Source: Burkholderia ubonensis
GTDB lineage: Bacteria; Pseudomonadota; Gammaproteobacteria; Burkholderiales; Burkholderiaceae
Length of the DNA: 64,000 bases
NCBI RefSeq assembly: GCF_902833085.1
Contig: NZ_CADFEB010000011.1
Coordinates: 310,001-374,000 of the forward strand
Direction: 5' to 3'
Part shown: positions 45,460 to 55,863 of the stretch, one piece after another
How the letters are laid out: every line of letters starts with the position of its first letter
How positions within the stretch are numbered: the stretch's first letter is position 1
Program-made: the position numbers and the translations under genes
Notes under the pieces: model-generated
What the model was told of the DNA's origin: nothing
What the model saw: only the letters and a program-made list of their open reading frames with translations
The model's database searches: none

Positions 45460-46200
45460 TCACTCGTCGAGATTGAACGTGACGGGCGCATGCGCCCGCG
45501 TCGGCGTCGCGACGCCTTCTTCCAGATGCGGCGCGCAGCGGCTCGCAAGGACCGCTTCGCGCGCCGCCGCGTCGAGGCGCAGGTAGCCGCTGCCGGTCAC
45601 GACGCGCGCCGCGACGACCCGGCCCGTTGCGTCGGTTTCCAGTTCGACGATCACGGTGCCGTGCTCACCCATGCGCAGCGATTGCGGCGGGTAGTCCGGC
45701 TTGACCAGCGCACAGGCGGGATGCGCGACGAAGCGCGGGGTCTGCGTCTGCGTCTGCGCCGCATTGGACACCGCATCACTCGACGGCACACTGCGACGTT
45801 CATCCGCCGAGGCGACCGGAGCTTGCCGCGACCCATCCGGCACGGGTACGTCGTGCGCCGGCGCCCGAGGGTACGCGGACGCCGGCGGCCGCGAGGTCGC
45901 CGGCTCCCTGCGCGCCGCCGGCTTGGGCGCCGGCCCTGCCTGCCGCATCGCACGCGGCATGGCGACTGCCGCCGCCGCGGTGGCAGCCGTCGACGCAATC
46001 AGCGTCGCGATCATCACCTGCCGGCGCACGGGCACGCTGTGCAAGGCTCCATCGCGCAAGACCAGCGCAAGAAGCCCCGCATGCAGCATGCACACGCCCA
46101 CGACAATCGATACGATCCGCTTCACGCCGCGACCGGCGCGCTCGCATGCGCCTTCGTCCGGCCGGGTCGCATCGCGCACATCGACGACGGCTGTGCTCAT
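45460..46200 (-). CDS. tonB: TonB-like energy-coupling protein
   Basis: 246 residues: cytoplasmic N-terminus, one membrane segment (IVSIVVGVCMLHAGLLALVL), a Pro/Ala-rich periplasmic spacer, and a C-terminal TonB domain with KPDYPPQSLRMGEHGTVIVE, then RLDAAAREAVLASRCAPHLE. The Pro-rich spacer is short. Lying 48 bases after pqqE, it is probably transcribed with the PQQ genes and serves a receptor such as the one at 53160-55490. Confidence 0.88.
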   Translation of the reverse strand: MSTAVVDVRDATRPDEGACERAGRGVKRIVSIVVGVCMLHAGLLALVLRDGALHSVPVRRQVMIATLIASTAATAAAAVAMPRAMRQAGPAPKPAARREPATSRPPASAYPRAPAHDVPVPDGSRQAPVASADERRSVPSSDAVSNAAQTQTQTPRFVAHPACALVKPDYPPQSLRMGEHGTVIVELETDATGRVVAARVVTGSGYLRLDAAAREAVLASRCAPHLEEGVATPTRAHAPVTFNLDE

Positions 46201-46248
46201 CGCTTTGCCTCGCTCGTCCTCATCGTCGTGGCCGCCCGGCGCCTTCGC

Positions 46249-47385
46249 TCAATCGCGCGCGGCCGCGCAGCGCGCCAGCGAATTTTCCTTGCTGCGATAG
46301 ACCAGCGGCTGTTCGTCGCGGCGCGCGGGTTCCCGCGCGAATCGCACCGCCTGCTCGACCTGCCCGTGATGCGCCGACTTCGCACAGACCGGATCGGCGT
46401 TCGCCGGATCGCCCGTCAGCAGGTACGCCTGGCATCGGCAGCCGCCGTGATCGGCGTGACGCTCGTCACAGGTGCGGCACGGCTCGCGCATCCAGCCGTC
46501 GCCGCGAAACGCGTTGAACGCGTCGCTGTCGTACCAGATCTCCTTCAACGACCGGTCGCGCACGTTCGGCAGCGCGAGCCCCGGCAGCGAACGCGCGGCA
46601 TGACACGGCAGCGCGGTGCCGTCCGGCGCGACGCCGACGAACACCGAGCCCCAGCCGTTCATGCAGGCCTTCGGCCGCTGCTCGAAATAATCGGGCACGA
46701 CGAACAGGATCCGGCAACGCTCGCCGATGAGCTTGCGATAGCGGTTGACCGTATCCTCGGCGTCGCGCAGCTGCTCGGCGGTCGGCATCAGCTGGTCGCG
46801 ATTGAGCAACGCCCATCCGTAGTACTGAGTATTCGCCAGCTCCAGGTAATCGGCGCCGAGATCGAGCGCCATCTCGATGATCTGGCCCACGTGCGGCAGG
46901 TTGTAGCGATGCAGCACGCAGTTGAGCACCATCGGATAGCCGTGCGCCTTGACGAGCCGCGCGACGCCGCGCTTCAGCTCGAACGTGCGGGTGCTGGTCA
47001 GGAAATCGTTCAGCTCGCGCGTCGAATCCTGCAGCGACACCTGGATATGATCGAGCCCCGCGGACTTGAGCCGCTCGATGCGCGCCGCGTTCAAGCCGAT
47101 GCCCGACGTGATCAGGTTCGTATAGAAGCCGAGCCCGCGCGCGTGCGCGACGAGCGTCTCGAGGTCGCCGCGCTGCAGCGGCTCGCCGCCCGAGAAGCCG
47201 ATCTGCGCGGCGCCGAGCGCGCGCGCGTCGTTGATCACCGTGCGCCACGCATCGGTGTCGAGCTCCGGGCCGTGCGTCGCGAAGTCGATCGGGTTGTAGC
47301 AGAACGCGCAATGCAGCGGGCAGCGGTACGTGAGCTCCGCGAGCAGCCACAGCGGCGCGGACGGACGGGAAGTGTCGGGCGTCAT
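46249..47385 (-). CDS. pqqE: PqqE, radical SAM enzyme of PQQ synthesis
   Basis: A 378-residue radical SAM/SPASM enzyme that makes the Glu-Tyr carbon-carbon bond in PqqA. The radical-SAM motif is CPLHCAFCYNP; FSGGEPLQR follows. The SPASM clusters use the C-terminal cysteines (MNGWGSVFVGVAPDGTALPC, EPCRTCDERHADHGGCRCQ). It starts one base after the pqqD stop, so expression is coupled. Confidence 0.95.
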   Translation of the reverse strand: MTPDTSRPSAPLWLLAELTYRCPLHCAFCYNPIDFATHGPELDTDAWRTVINDARALGAAQIGFSGGEPLQRGDLETLVAHARGLGFYTNLITSGIGLNAARIERLKSAGLDHIQVSLQDSTRELNDFLTSTRTFELKRGVARLVKAHGYPMVLNCVLHRYNLPHVGQIIEMALDLGADYLELANTQYYGWALLNRDQLMPTAEQLRDAEDTVNRYRKLIGERCRILFVVPDYFEQRPKACMNGWGSVFVGVAPDGTALPCHAARSLPGLALPNVRDRSLKEIWYDSDAFNAFRGDGWMREPCRTCDERHADHGGCRCQAYLLTGDPANADPVCAKSAHHGQVEQAVRFAREPARRDEQPLVYRSKENSLARCAAARD

Positions 47386-47386
47386 G

Positions 47387-47668
47387 TCAGTCGAGCCAGC
47401 CGCGCAGCCGCGCATGATCGAGGAAGCGGTACACGTCGGCGGCGAGGTCGGACTGGCTGAACAACTGCTCGAGTTCGCCGATGATGTCGTCCAGCTCGCG
47501 CGTGCCGTCGCAGCGCGCGAGGATCTCGCCCGCGCTCGGGTTGAGCTTGACCATCCCTTCCGGATAGAGGAGCACGTAGGCATCCTGGGCCACCTCCCAC
47601 TGCAGGCGGTACATGCCCCTCAGGCAGGGGCGCAGCGGCACGCCGCTGGCGGCATCGATGGCGTTCAT
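47387..47668 (-). CDS. pqqD: PqqD, PqqA-binding chaperone
   Basis: 93 residues: [20 protein letters not shown], then [21 protein letters not shown], the RiPP-recognition fold that presents PqqA to PqqE. Its ATG overlaps the pqqC stop and its stop abuts the pqqE start. Confidence 0.94.
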   Translation of the reverse strand: MNAIDAASGVPLRPCLRGMYRLQWEVAQDAYVLLYPEGMVKLNPSAGEILARCDGTRELDDIIGELEQLFSQSDLAADVYRFLDHARLRGWLD

Positions 47669-48390
47669 AGGGGGTAGGCCTTTTCGACGGCGTCGAGGAT
47701 CGACCAGAGAATGTCCAGCTTGAACTGCAGGATGCCGAGCGCGCGCTGTTGCGCATCCGGCGTCGTGAAATGCTGCAGCGTGACCGCGAGCCCGTGCTCG
47801 ACGTCGCGCTGCGCGAGCGGCACGCGGCTGCGGAAGTAATGCAGCCCGTCCGGCTCGATCCACGGGTAATGCGACGGCCAGCCCGCGAGCCGGTCGAGAT
47901 GGATCTGCGGCGCGAACATCTCCGTCAGCGACGAGCACACGGCTTCCTGCCACGGCGCGCGCCGCGCGAAATTCACGTACGCGTCGACCGCGAAGCGCAC
48001 GCCGGGCACCACGTGCTCGAGCGACCACAGCTCGGCGCGATCGAGTCCGCACGCCTCGCCGAGCCGCACCCACGCCTCGATGCCGCCTTCGTTGTCGCCG
48101 TTGCCGTCGTGGTCGATCAGCCGCTGGATCCACCGGCGCCGCGTGTCGCGGTCGGGGCAATTCGACAGGATCGCCGCGTCCTTGAGCGGGATGTTGATCT
48201 GGTAGTAGAAGCGGTTCGCGACCCAGCCGCGAATCTGCGCGGGCGAGCACGCGCCGCTGTTGAGCAGCCGGTTGAACGGATGATGAATGTGATAGCGCGA
48301 TTCGAGCGCGCGCAGCCGCGATTCGAATTCGGTCGCGGTCCAGGGCGTCGCGTGCAACGCCGTAGCGGAGATCGGTGCGTTCATCGTCAT
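47665..48390 (-). CDS. pqqC: PqqC, PQQ synthase
   Basis: A 241-residue haem-oxygenase-like all-helical enzyme that performs the final ring closure and eight-electron oxidation. [40 protein letters not shown] and [20 protein letters not shown] are conserved in PqqC. The start at 48390 (MTMNAPIS) is favoured because it overlaps the pqqB stop as ATGA; MNAPIS at 48384 is an alternative. Confidence 0.95.
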   Translation of the reverse strand: MTMNAPISATALHATPWTATEFESRLRALESRYHIHHPFNRLLNSGACSPAQIRGWVANRFYYQINIPLKDAAILSNCPDRDTRRRWIQRLIDHDGNGDNEGGIEAWVRLGEACGLDRAELWSLEHVVPGVRFAVDAYVNFARRAPWQEAVCSSLTEMFAPQIHLDRLAGWPSHYPWIEPDGLHYFRSRVPLAQRDVEHGLAVTLQHFTTPDAQQRALGILQFKLDILWSILDAVEKAYPL

Positions 48391-49310
48391 ACCTGGAATT
48401 GCATGCCGTCGTGCGCGACGTCGATGCCATGCGCGCGCAGGCGTGCGTGCTCGGCGGAATGCGGGTCGAGAATCGGGTTCGTGTTGTTGATGTGCGTGAG
48501 CACCTTGCGCGTGCGCGCGGGCAGCGCGTCGAGCCAGTCGATCATGCCGGGCTGCCCGCGTTCCGCGCACTGCGCGAGATGCCCCATGTCGGCCGCGTGC
48601 TTGCTCGACAGGCCGAGATCGATCATCTCGGTGCCGGTCCAGAACGTGCCGTCCACCAGCACGAGGTCGGCATCGCGCATCGCCGCGCGCACGTCGTCGG
48701 TGACGGCCGCGAGCCCCGGCGCGTAGAACGCGCGCCGGCCGCTCGCGACGTCTTCGATCGACAGCGCGACGTTGTCGCCGGGTGCGGCCGACGCGCGCCT
48801 CGGCGAATAAGGCGGCGCCTTGCTGTCGACGGGAATCGCGGTAAAGCGGATGCCGCCGGCCGCGGGCACCGAGAACGGCTCGCCGAGCGCGATCGTGTGC
48901 ACATCGACGCCGCAGTAATGGCCGAGCAGCGGCACGAGCGGCAACCCGGTCGACAGGTCGTCGAGCACCGGCGCGGTCGCGTAAAGCGGCAGCGGCGTCG
49001 AACGCTCGCGCAGCATCACGAGGCCCGTCACGTGGTCGATCTGCGCATCGCACAGCACGACGGCGGCAATGCCGCTGTCGCGGATCGCGCGCGCCGGCTG
49101 CAGGTCCGGATTCGCGCGCAACTGGGAAAGGAGGTCGGGCGACGCGTTGACGAGGATCCAGTCGATGCCGTCGTCGCTGACCGCGATCGACGACTGCGTG
49201 CGCGGCAGCACGTCGCCCGCGCCGTTGCGCGCGCGGCGGCAGTTCGCGCAGTTGCAGTTCCATTGCGGCAGGCCGCCGCCGGCTCCCGAGCCGAGTATCT
49301 TGATCTTCAT
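48387..49310 (-). CDS. pqqB: PqqB, metallo-beta-lactamase-fold hydroxylase
   Basis: A 307-residue protein: [20 protein letters not shown] with the paired zinc-site Cys motif CNCANC, then [17 protein letters not shown] and the conserved [20 protein letters not shown]. PqqB oxygenates the PqqA-derived intermediate. It starts 64 bases after the pqqA stop, the usual gap for differential pqqA expression. Confidence 0.94.
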   Translation of the reverse strand: MKIKILGSGAGGGLPQWNCNCANCRRARNGAGDVLPRTQSSIAVSDDGIDWILVNASPDLLSQLRANPDLQPARAIRDSGIAAVVLCDAQIDHVTGLVMLRERSTPLPLYATAPVLDDLSTGLPLVPLLGHYCGVDVHTIALGEPFSVPAAGGIRFTAIPVDSKAPPYSPRRASAAPGDNVALSIEDVASGRRAFYAPGLAAVTDDVRAAMRDADLVLVDGTFWTGTEMIDLGLSSKHAADMGHLAQCAERGQPGMIDWLDALPARTRKVLTHINNTNPILDPHSAEHARLRAHGIDVAHDGMQFQV

Positions 49311-49374
49311 GGGCGTCTTCTCCCGAGGCTGCCCGCGCCGCGCACGGCGGCGCGGGCAGCGCATCGCGCGGCGA

Positions 49375-49449
49375 TCAGCGGTTGGCGATGTACATCGTGA
49401 TTTCGAAGCCGAAGCGCAAGTCGGTGTAAGACGGGGTCGTCCACTGCAT
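49375..49449 (-). CDS. pqqA: PqqA, precursor peptide of PQQ
   Basis: A 24-residue peptide, too short for usual gene finding, [20 protein letters not shown] and four more residues. Glu16 and Tyr20 are spaced E-x-x-x-Y, the exact pair that PqqE links. GGAGACAC lies just before the ATG. It has its own sigma-54-type promoter at 49516-49531, so it is the first gene of the operon. Confidence 0.95.
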   Translation of the reverse strand: MQWTTPSYTDLRFGFEITMYIANR

Positions 49450-49515
49450 GATGTGTCTCCTTGTTTCAGTTGATGAATCGAAGCACCGCGCCAATCGAGC
49501 GGCCGATTCCTCTTC

Positions 49516-49531
49516 AGCAAGGAGCGTGCCG
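49516..49531 (-). promoter_or_regulatory. Sigma-54 promoter before pqqA
   Basis: Reverse strand reads CGGCACGCTCCTTGCT: -24 GG and -12 GC separated by exactly ten bases, matching TGGCAC-N5-TTGCT in all but the first base. The start of transcription would be near 49506, about 57 bases before pqqA. Confidence 0.8.
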
Positions 49532-49688
49532 AAGCCGCGCAAGGCGCGCGCGAACGCTGCGTGCACCCGCCGCCCGGGCATCCGGACGAAATCCTGACGA
49601 ATTGCCGAAACGATCCGCGCGCATGTGCACCTCCATCGCGGCGGTACGACGCGCGGGGACGAGGACGAGTGTTCAATCGTGGAGCACC

Positions 49689-49719
49689 GGTGTTGCAACC
49701 TGACACACCGGGTGTGACA
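49689..49719. promoter_or_regulatory. Putative enhancer (UAS) for the pqq sigma-54 promoter
   Basis: GGTGTTGC (49689-49696) is followed by the near-perfect 19-base palindrome TGACACACCGGGTGTGACA (49701-49719). It is about 180 bases upstream of the pqqA promoter and 40 bases past the end of the activator gene, a normal enhancer distance. GGTGTTGC is the complement of GCAACACC found twice at 55632 and 55664. Confidence 0.6.
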
Positions 49720-49755
49720 GATCGCACGCCCGGCGGCAGCCGGGCGGCCTGCGCG

Positions 49756-51771
<2,016 letters not shown>

Positions 51772-52087
51772 TGTCTCCTCCGGGGATCCTTCCGGTCATC
51801 TGCCGGACTCTATGCCGTCATGCAAGCAAGCATCGGGCCACGCGATCGTCGCGGTGCAGACGGACGTCCTGCGCCGGGTTCGCGGCCACGCCTGAAAGAC
51901 GGATGTAAGACATGACCCGGGGAGTCGCGCCCGCCGAGCCGCCGGATGGGTGAGATTTCCTGATACCGCGATCGCGACGCTGCCGCTACTCGTACTAATC
52001 CCGATCTTCGATACTGGCGCGTTTCTGGCTTTGCTTCATTCCGTTCATGCGACCATCGCCCGACACCCGCTCCCGAGCCGAACCGAC
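51772..52087. other. Divergent promoter region of the activator and the S33 peptidase
   Basis: About 316 bases without a separate gene. A hydrophobic frame continues upstream from the peptidase gene to 51950 but has poor coding character. No GG-N10-GC site with matching flanks was found, so the activator probably uses an ordinary promoter. Confidence 0.4.
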
Positions 52088-53095
52088 ATGCCGCCTGCCC
52101 CGCGCCGCCCCGCACCGCCGACCGCATCGCCCGCCATGCCCGTCGCGCATGCGGCGCCCGACCGCCGGCGCATCCGCCGCGACGCGCAGTCGGTCGCGTT
52201 TGCCGTGGCCGGCGATCCGCGCGGCCATCCGGTCGTCGTGCTGCACGGCGGGCCCGGCAGCGGCAGCCAGCCCGGCATCCTGCGCCTGTTCGACCTGACG
52301 CGCGTGCGCGTCGTGCTCGTCGACCAGCGCGGCGCCGGCGCGTCGTCGCCGCGCGGCGGCACGCGCCACAACAGCACGGCGCGGCTGATCGGCGATCTGG
52401 AAGCGATTCGCGAACGGCTCGGCATCGCGCGCTGGGGCGTCGTCGGCGGATCGTGGGGCGCGGCGCTTGCGCTCGCGTACGCAGGCCGGCATCCGGAGCG
52501 CGTGACCGGCGTCGTGATGCGCGGCCTGTTCCTGACGTCGCCGCGCGAAGTGCGCGGCCTGTTCACGACGTCGCGCACGCGCGCGCCGCGCGAATGGCGG
52601 CGCCTGTGCGCGTCGGCCGGCTGCCGCGATCCGCTGCGCGTGCTGTCGTGCTGCGCGCGGCGGCTGCGTCCCGGCGCGGGCGCGGCCGGACAGCGCGCGG
52701 TCGCGCTCGCGTGGCGCGCGTACGAGGACGCGATCCTCGCGTCGCCGCAATCGCGCCGTCCGCGTGCGCGCACGATCCGCTCGCACCCTGACGTCCTGCG
52801 GTTGATCGACAAGTACCGGGTCCAGGCGCATTACCTGCAGCACGGCTGCTGGCTCGGCGAACGCCGGCTGCTCGCGCTCGCACGCCGCGCGGCAGATGCA
52901 GGCGTGCCGCTGTTCGCCGCGCACGGCATGCGCGATCCCGTCTGCCCGGCCGGCAACGTCGCGCGGCTCGGGCGCGCCGTGCCCGCCGCGAGGATCGAGC
53001 GCGTGCCGGCCGGGCATCTGGCGGGCGACCCGGCATTGGCCCGCAGCGTCGCGCGCGCCATTCATGCGATGTTCGCGGCGATGCCGTGCGCGTGA
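52088..53095 (+). CDS. S33-family alpha/beta hydrolase, proline iminopeptidase-like
   Basis: About 335 residues. VVVLHGGPGSGSQPG is the HGGPG oxyanion motif of prolyl aminopeptidases, VDQRGAGASSP follows, and the nucleophile is in VGGSWGAALALAYAG. The end region AAHGMRDPVCPAGN and VPAGHLAGDP supply Asp and His. The ATG at 52088 is one of three in-frame choices (51950, 52088, 52136) with none clearly supported by a ribosome site. PQQ clusters sometimes carry peptidases for clipping PqqA; a PqqF-like duty here is only a guess. Confidence 0.75.
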   Translation: MPPAPRRPAPPTASPAMPVAHAAPDRRRIRRDAQSVAFAVAGDPRGHPVVVLHGGPGSGSQPGILRLFDLTRVRVVLVDQRGAGASSPRGGTRHNSTARLIGDLEAIRERLGIARWGVVGGSWGAALALAYAGRHPERVTGVVMRGLFLTSPREVRGLFTTSRTRAPREWRRLCASAGCRDPLRVLSCCARRLRPGAGAAGQRAVALAWRAYEDAILASPQSRRPRARTIRSHPDVLRLIDKYRVQAHYLQHGCWLGERRLLALARRAADAGVPLFAAHGMRDPVCPAGNVARLGRAVPAARIERVPAGHLAGDPALARSVARAIHAMFAAMPCA

Positions 53096-53159
53096 CCGCG
53101 CGTGCCGCGCGCAGCCCGGCACCGGTTCATGCCGGCTGCGGGGTTCCGCCGCGCGGCAC

Positions 53160-55490
53160 TCAGTCCCATGCATAGCGCACGCCGACCCACGCACCGCGCG
53201 GCGCGCCCGGCCCGACGAACTGTTCGTTGACCGGATGCGCGCCGTCGAACGTGTGATTCGGCCCGTTGAAGAAATTCTGGCCGAGCACGCCGAAGCTCGC
53301 GTAGCGCTTGTCGAACAGGTTCGTCACGCTCGCGAAGACCTCGAACCGCTTCGTGACCCGGTAACGCATGTCGAGATCGACGAGCACGTAGCCCGCGATC
53401 CTGCCGTTCGCGTCCTGGTTGTTCTCGTCGCCGCGCGCCTGGACGCCGCTGCGCCACGTGACGTTCGCGCCGATGTCCCACGCGGGCGTCGCCGCGTAGT
53501 CGAGCCGCAGCTTCACCGTGTGCGCGGGAATGCCCGGGATGCGGTCGCCCGCCTTGACCGTCACGTTGCCGTTCGCATCGGCAGCCGAGTTCGCCGGGCT
53601 GTGTTCGGTCCACGACGAACGGTAGGTCGCGTCGACGTGGCTGTATGAAAGCCCGACGCCGAGCCGGCCGAGCTGCGTGCGGCCCGCGAGCTCGATGCCC
53701 TGGCGCCGCGTGTCGCCGACGTTGCGGAAGTAGCCCTGCGCGCTCGCCGGACTGCTGATGAACTGGATGTCGTCCGTCAGCGTCGTGCGGTAGGCGGCGG
53801 CGCTCCAGGTCGTCGCCGCGCCGATGCGGCCGCGCGCGCCGACTTCGAACGTCTTCGAGATCACCGGCTTGAGCGCCGGGTCGGCGATGAAGTCGTTCGG
53901 CAGTGAACACGGCGCGGCCGGGTCCGCGCACGCGAGCTCGATCGCGGTCGGCGAGCGCATCCCTTCGTTGTAGGTCGCATAAGCGGTGAAGCCCGGGACC
54001 GGATTCCAGTTGACGCCGACCGCCGGGTTGAAGCGCGAGAACGTGTGATTGCCGTCGAGCAGCGGCTGCTTGCCGCTCTCGTCGCCGATCTGCGCTTTCG
54101 ACCAGTCGTAGCGGCCCGACAGCGTCAGCGTCCAGTGCGGCGTCAGCGACAACGCATCGCTCAGGTACACGCCGACGTTCGTGTTGCGCGTCTTCGCATT
54201 CGTCTGCTGAACGAAATCGCCGATGCCGATCGCCGCGCGCGAGTCGGTGAAAACCGCATCCTGCGACGACGCGACGTAGCGCGAGTTCGCAAAATCGGCC
54301 GCGACGCCCGCGATCAGCTGGTTCGACATTCCACCGAGCTTGCCGAGCAGCGTGAGCTGCAGGCTGCCGCCGTAGCTGTCGGTGACGATCGTCGATTGCG
54401 CGTTGGTGCCCTGTACCGTGTCGACCGTGCCGTCCGCGCCGACCGATCCGAAGCCGGTGTTGTTGTTGCTGCTCGTGTTGGCGTTGCGCAGGTGCCGATA
54501 GTACGCGTTACCGCTCACTTCCACATGCTCGCCGACGAAGCGGTCGCCCGACAGCGTCACGTACGCGGCGCTGTTGCGGTTCAGGTCCGGATACGTGTAT
54601 ACCTGCTTCAGGTTGTCGAGGAACGAGCGCGGAATCGTCTGGCTGCCGTACAGCGCATTGTCCGCGCCGCCCGCGGCGATCGACAGCGTGGTGTCCGCGT
54701 CGGTGTAGCGCAGCTTGCCGAAAGCCTGCCGCACGCGGCTCGCGTTGTGGTCGGCCCAGCCGCCGTCGTTCGCGACGTTCGCGGTCGCGTAGTAGTCGAG
54801 GTTCGAGCCGATCGTGCCGCCCTGCTCGATACTGGCGGTCTTGCGGCCCCACGAGCCGCCCGACACTTCCGCTTCGCCGCCCGGGTTCGACTTGCCGTTT
54901 TTTGTCGTGATCGCGAGCGCGCCGCCCAGCGTATTGCGTCCGTATACCGGATTGGAGCCGGGTATCAGCTGCATCCGGTCGATCGCCTGCGTCGGCAGGA
55001 TGTCCCAGTTCACGACGTCGCCGAACGGCTCGTTCACGCGCACGCCGTCGACGAACACCGACAGCCCCTGCGGCGTGCCGAGCAGCGGCGACGCCGTGAA
55101 GCCGCGATAGTTGACGTCGGCCTGGTACGGGTTGCCTTGCGCATCCGAGATCGTCACGCTCTGCAGGTTCGCCGCGAAGAAACCGGCGAGCGTCGCGCGG
55201 TGCTGCGCGTCGAGGTCCGCCGCGCGCACGGTCTGCACGTTCGCCGGCACCTTCGACAGCGGCGTGCCGATCCCGAGCAGCGGCGTCGTGCCGACGACGA
55301 CCACCGCGGGCAGCATGTCGGCCGCCGCCTGCGGCACGGCGATGGCGGACGACGCGTTGGCCGGCGCGTTATCGCCCGCACTCTGCTGTGCGTGGACGAC
55401 GGCCGTCGACAGGCCGAACAGCACGATCGCAACGAGCGTCGCGCCAGGATTCGCGCCGTCATGACCCGCTGCCTTTGGTCTCCTTAGCAT
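53160..55490 (-). CDS. TonB-dependent outer-membrane receptor
   Basis: A 776-residue TonB-dependent receptor. Signal peptide ends near VVHAQQ. The plug has VNYRGFTASPLLGTPQGLSV, VDGVRVNEPFGDVVNWDILP and GSNPVYGRNTLGGALAITTK; the barrel ends in Trp-Asp (WVGVRYAWD) rather than Phe. AGAGGGAA precedes the ATG at 55490. It faces the quinoprotein dehydrogenase across a 370-base region holding sigma-54 promoters on both strands. The cargo may be a lanthanide complex (like LutH) or PQQ itself (like PqqU/YncD); both fit, and neither is shown. Confidence 0.87.
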   Translation of the reverse strand: MLRRPKAAGHDGANPGATLVAIVLFGLSTAVVHAQQSAGDNAPANASSAIAVPQAAADMLPAVVVVGTTPLLGIGTPLSKVPANVQTVRAADLDAQHRATLAGFFAANLQSVTISDAQGNPYQADVNYRGFTASPLLGTPQGLSVFVDGVRVNEPFGDVVNWDILPTQAIDRMQLIPGSNPVYGRNTLGGALAITTKNGKSNPGGEAEVSGGSWGRKTASIEQGGTIGSNLDYYATANVANDGGWADHNASRVRQAFGKLRYTDADTTLSIAAGGADNALYGSQTIPRSFLDNLKQVYTYPDLNRNSAAYVTLSGDRFVGEHVEVSGNAYYRHLRNANTSSNNNTGFGSVGADGTVDTVQGTNAQSTIVTDSYGGSLQLTLLGKLGGMSNQLIAGVAADFANSRYVASSQDAVFTDSRAAIGIGDFVQQTNAKTRNTNVGVYLSDALSLTPHWTLTLSGRYDWSKAQIGDESGKQPLLDGNHTFSRFNPAVGVNWNPVPGFTAYATYNEGMRSPTAIELACADPAAPCSLPNDFIADPALKPVISKTFEVGARGRIGAATTWSAAAYRTTLTDDIQFISSPASAQGYFRNVGDTRRQGIELAGRTQLGRLGVGLSYSHVDATYRSSWTEHSPANSAADANGNVTVKAGDRIPGIPAHTVKLRLDYAATPAWDIGANVTWRSGVQARGDENNQDANGRIAGYVLVDLDMRYRVTKRFEVFASVTNLFDKRYASFGVLGQNFFNGPNHTFDGAHPVNEQFVGPGAPRGAWVGVRYAWD

Positions 55491-55549
55491 TTCCCTCTGT
55501 CTCCTGTTCGCGCTCTGCCGCACGTCAACGCCTCTGCGCGAAGCAGGAC

Positions 55550-55565
55550 AGCGAGAACCATGCCA
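55550..55565 (-). promoter_or_regulatory. Sigma-54-type promoter before the TonB receptor
   Basis: Reverse strand reads TGGCATGGTTCTCGCT: GG-N10-GC spacing is exact and the -24 TGGCA is consensus; the -12 reads CTCGCT rather than TTGC. Transcription would start about 50 bases before the receptor ATG. It is weaker than the other three sites. Confidence 0.55.
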
Positions 55566-55625
55566 GTGCCGCACGGCGCGCATCGGGCCAGCGGCACGTT
55601 GTCACGGCCGGGCCGCCGCCTGTCA

Positions 55626-55671
55626 TGTTTGGCAACACCTTGTGCACCGCGGTGTACCTGAATGCAACACC
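55626..55671. promoter_or_regulatory. Putative enhancer cluster between receptor and quinoprotein genes
   Basis: GCAACACC occurs at 55632-55639 and 55664-55671, 32 bases apart (three helical turns). Between them lies the near-palindrome GTGCACCGCGGTGTAC (55642-55657). It stands about 65-130 bases from either sigma-54 promoter. Confidence 0.55.
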
Positions 55672-55757
55672 TGCGCCGCCGCCGCCGCACGGTGCCGTCG
55701 ACGTCGCGCAGCGCGCGATGCGCCCGTATGCCGCACCGCGCGGGCTTCGCGGCGCAA

Positions 55758-55773
55758 TGGCATGCGACTTGCG
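55758..55773 (+). promoter_or_regulatory. Sigma-54 promoter before the quinoprotein dehydrogenase
   Basis: TGGCATGCGACTTGCG: GG and GC separated by ten bases, TTGC at -12. The predicted start is near 55784, about 80 bases before the ATG. Confidence 0.8.
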
Positions 55774-55863
55774 TGAAGGGCAGCGCACTCGGCCCGGAAC
55801 CCCACCGTGCCGGCGCGACGAACCGTTCGCGGCGGTGCGGCCACAATGACTCAGGAGACAACC

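Larger units (their letters stand above)
55491..55863. other. Divergent control region between receptor and quinoprotein genes
   Basis: 373 bases without a supported gene. It carries two sigma-54-type promoters, one per direction, and a cluster of GCAACACC words and a CACC-GC-GGTG palindrome between them. It is the most site-dense region in the window. Confidence 0.65.
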
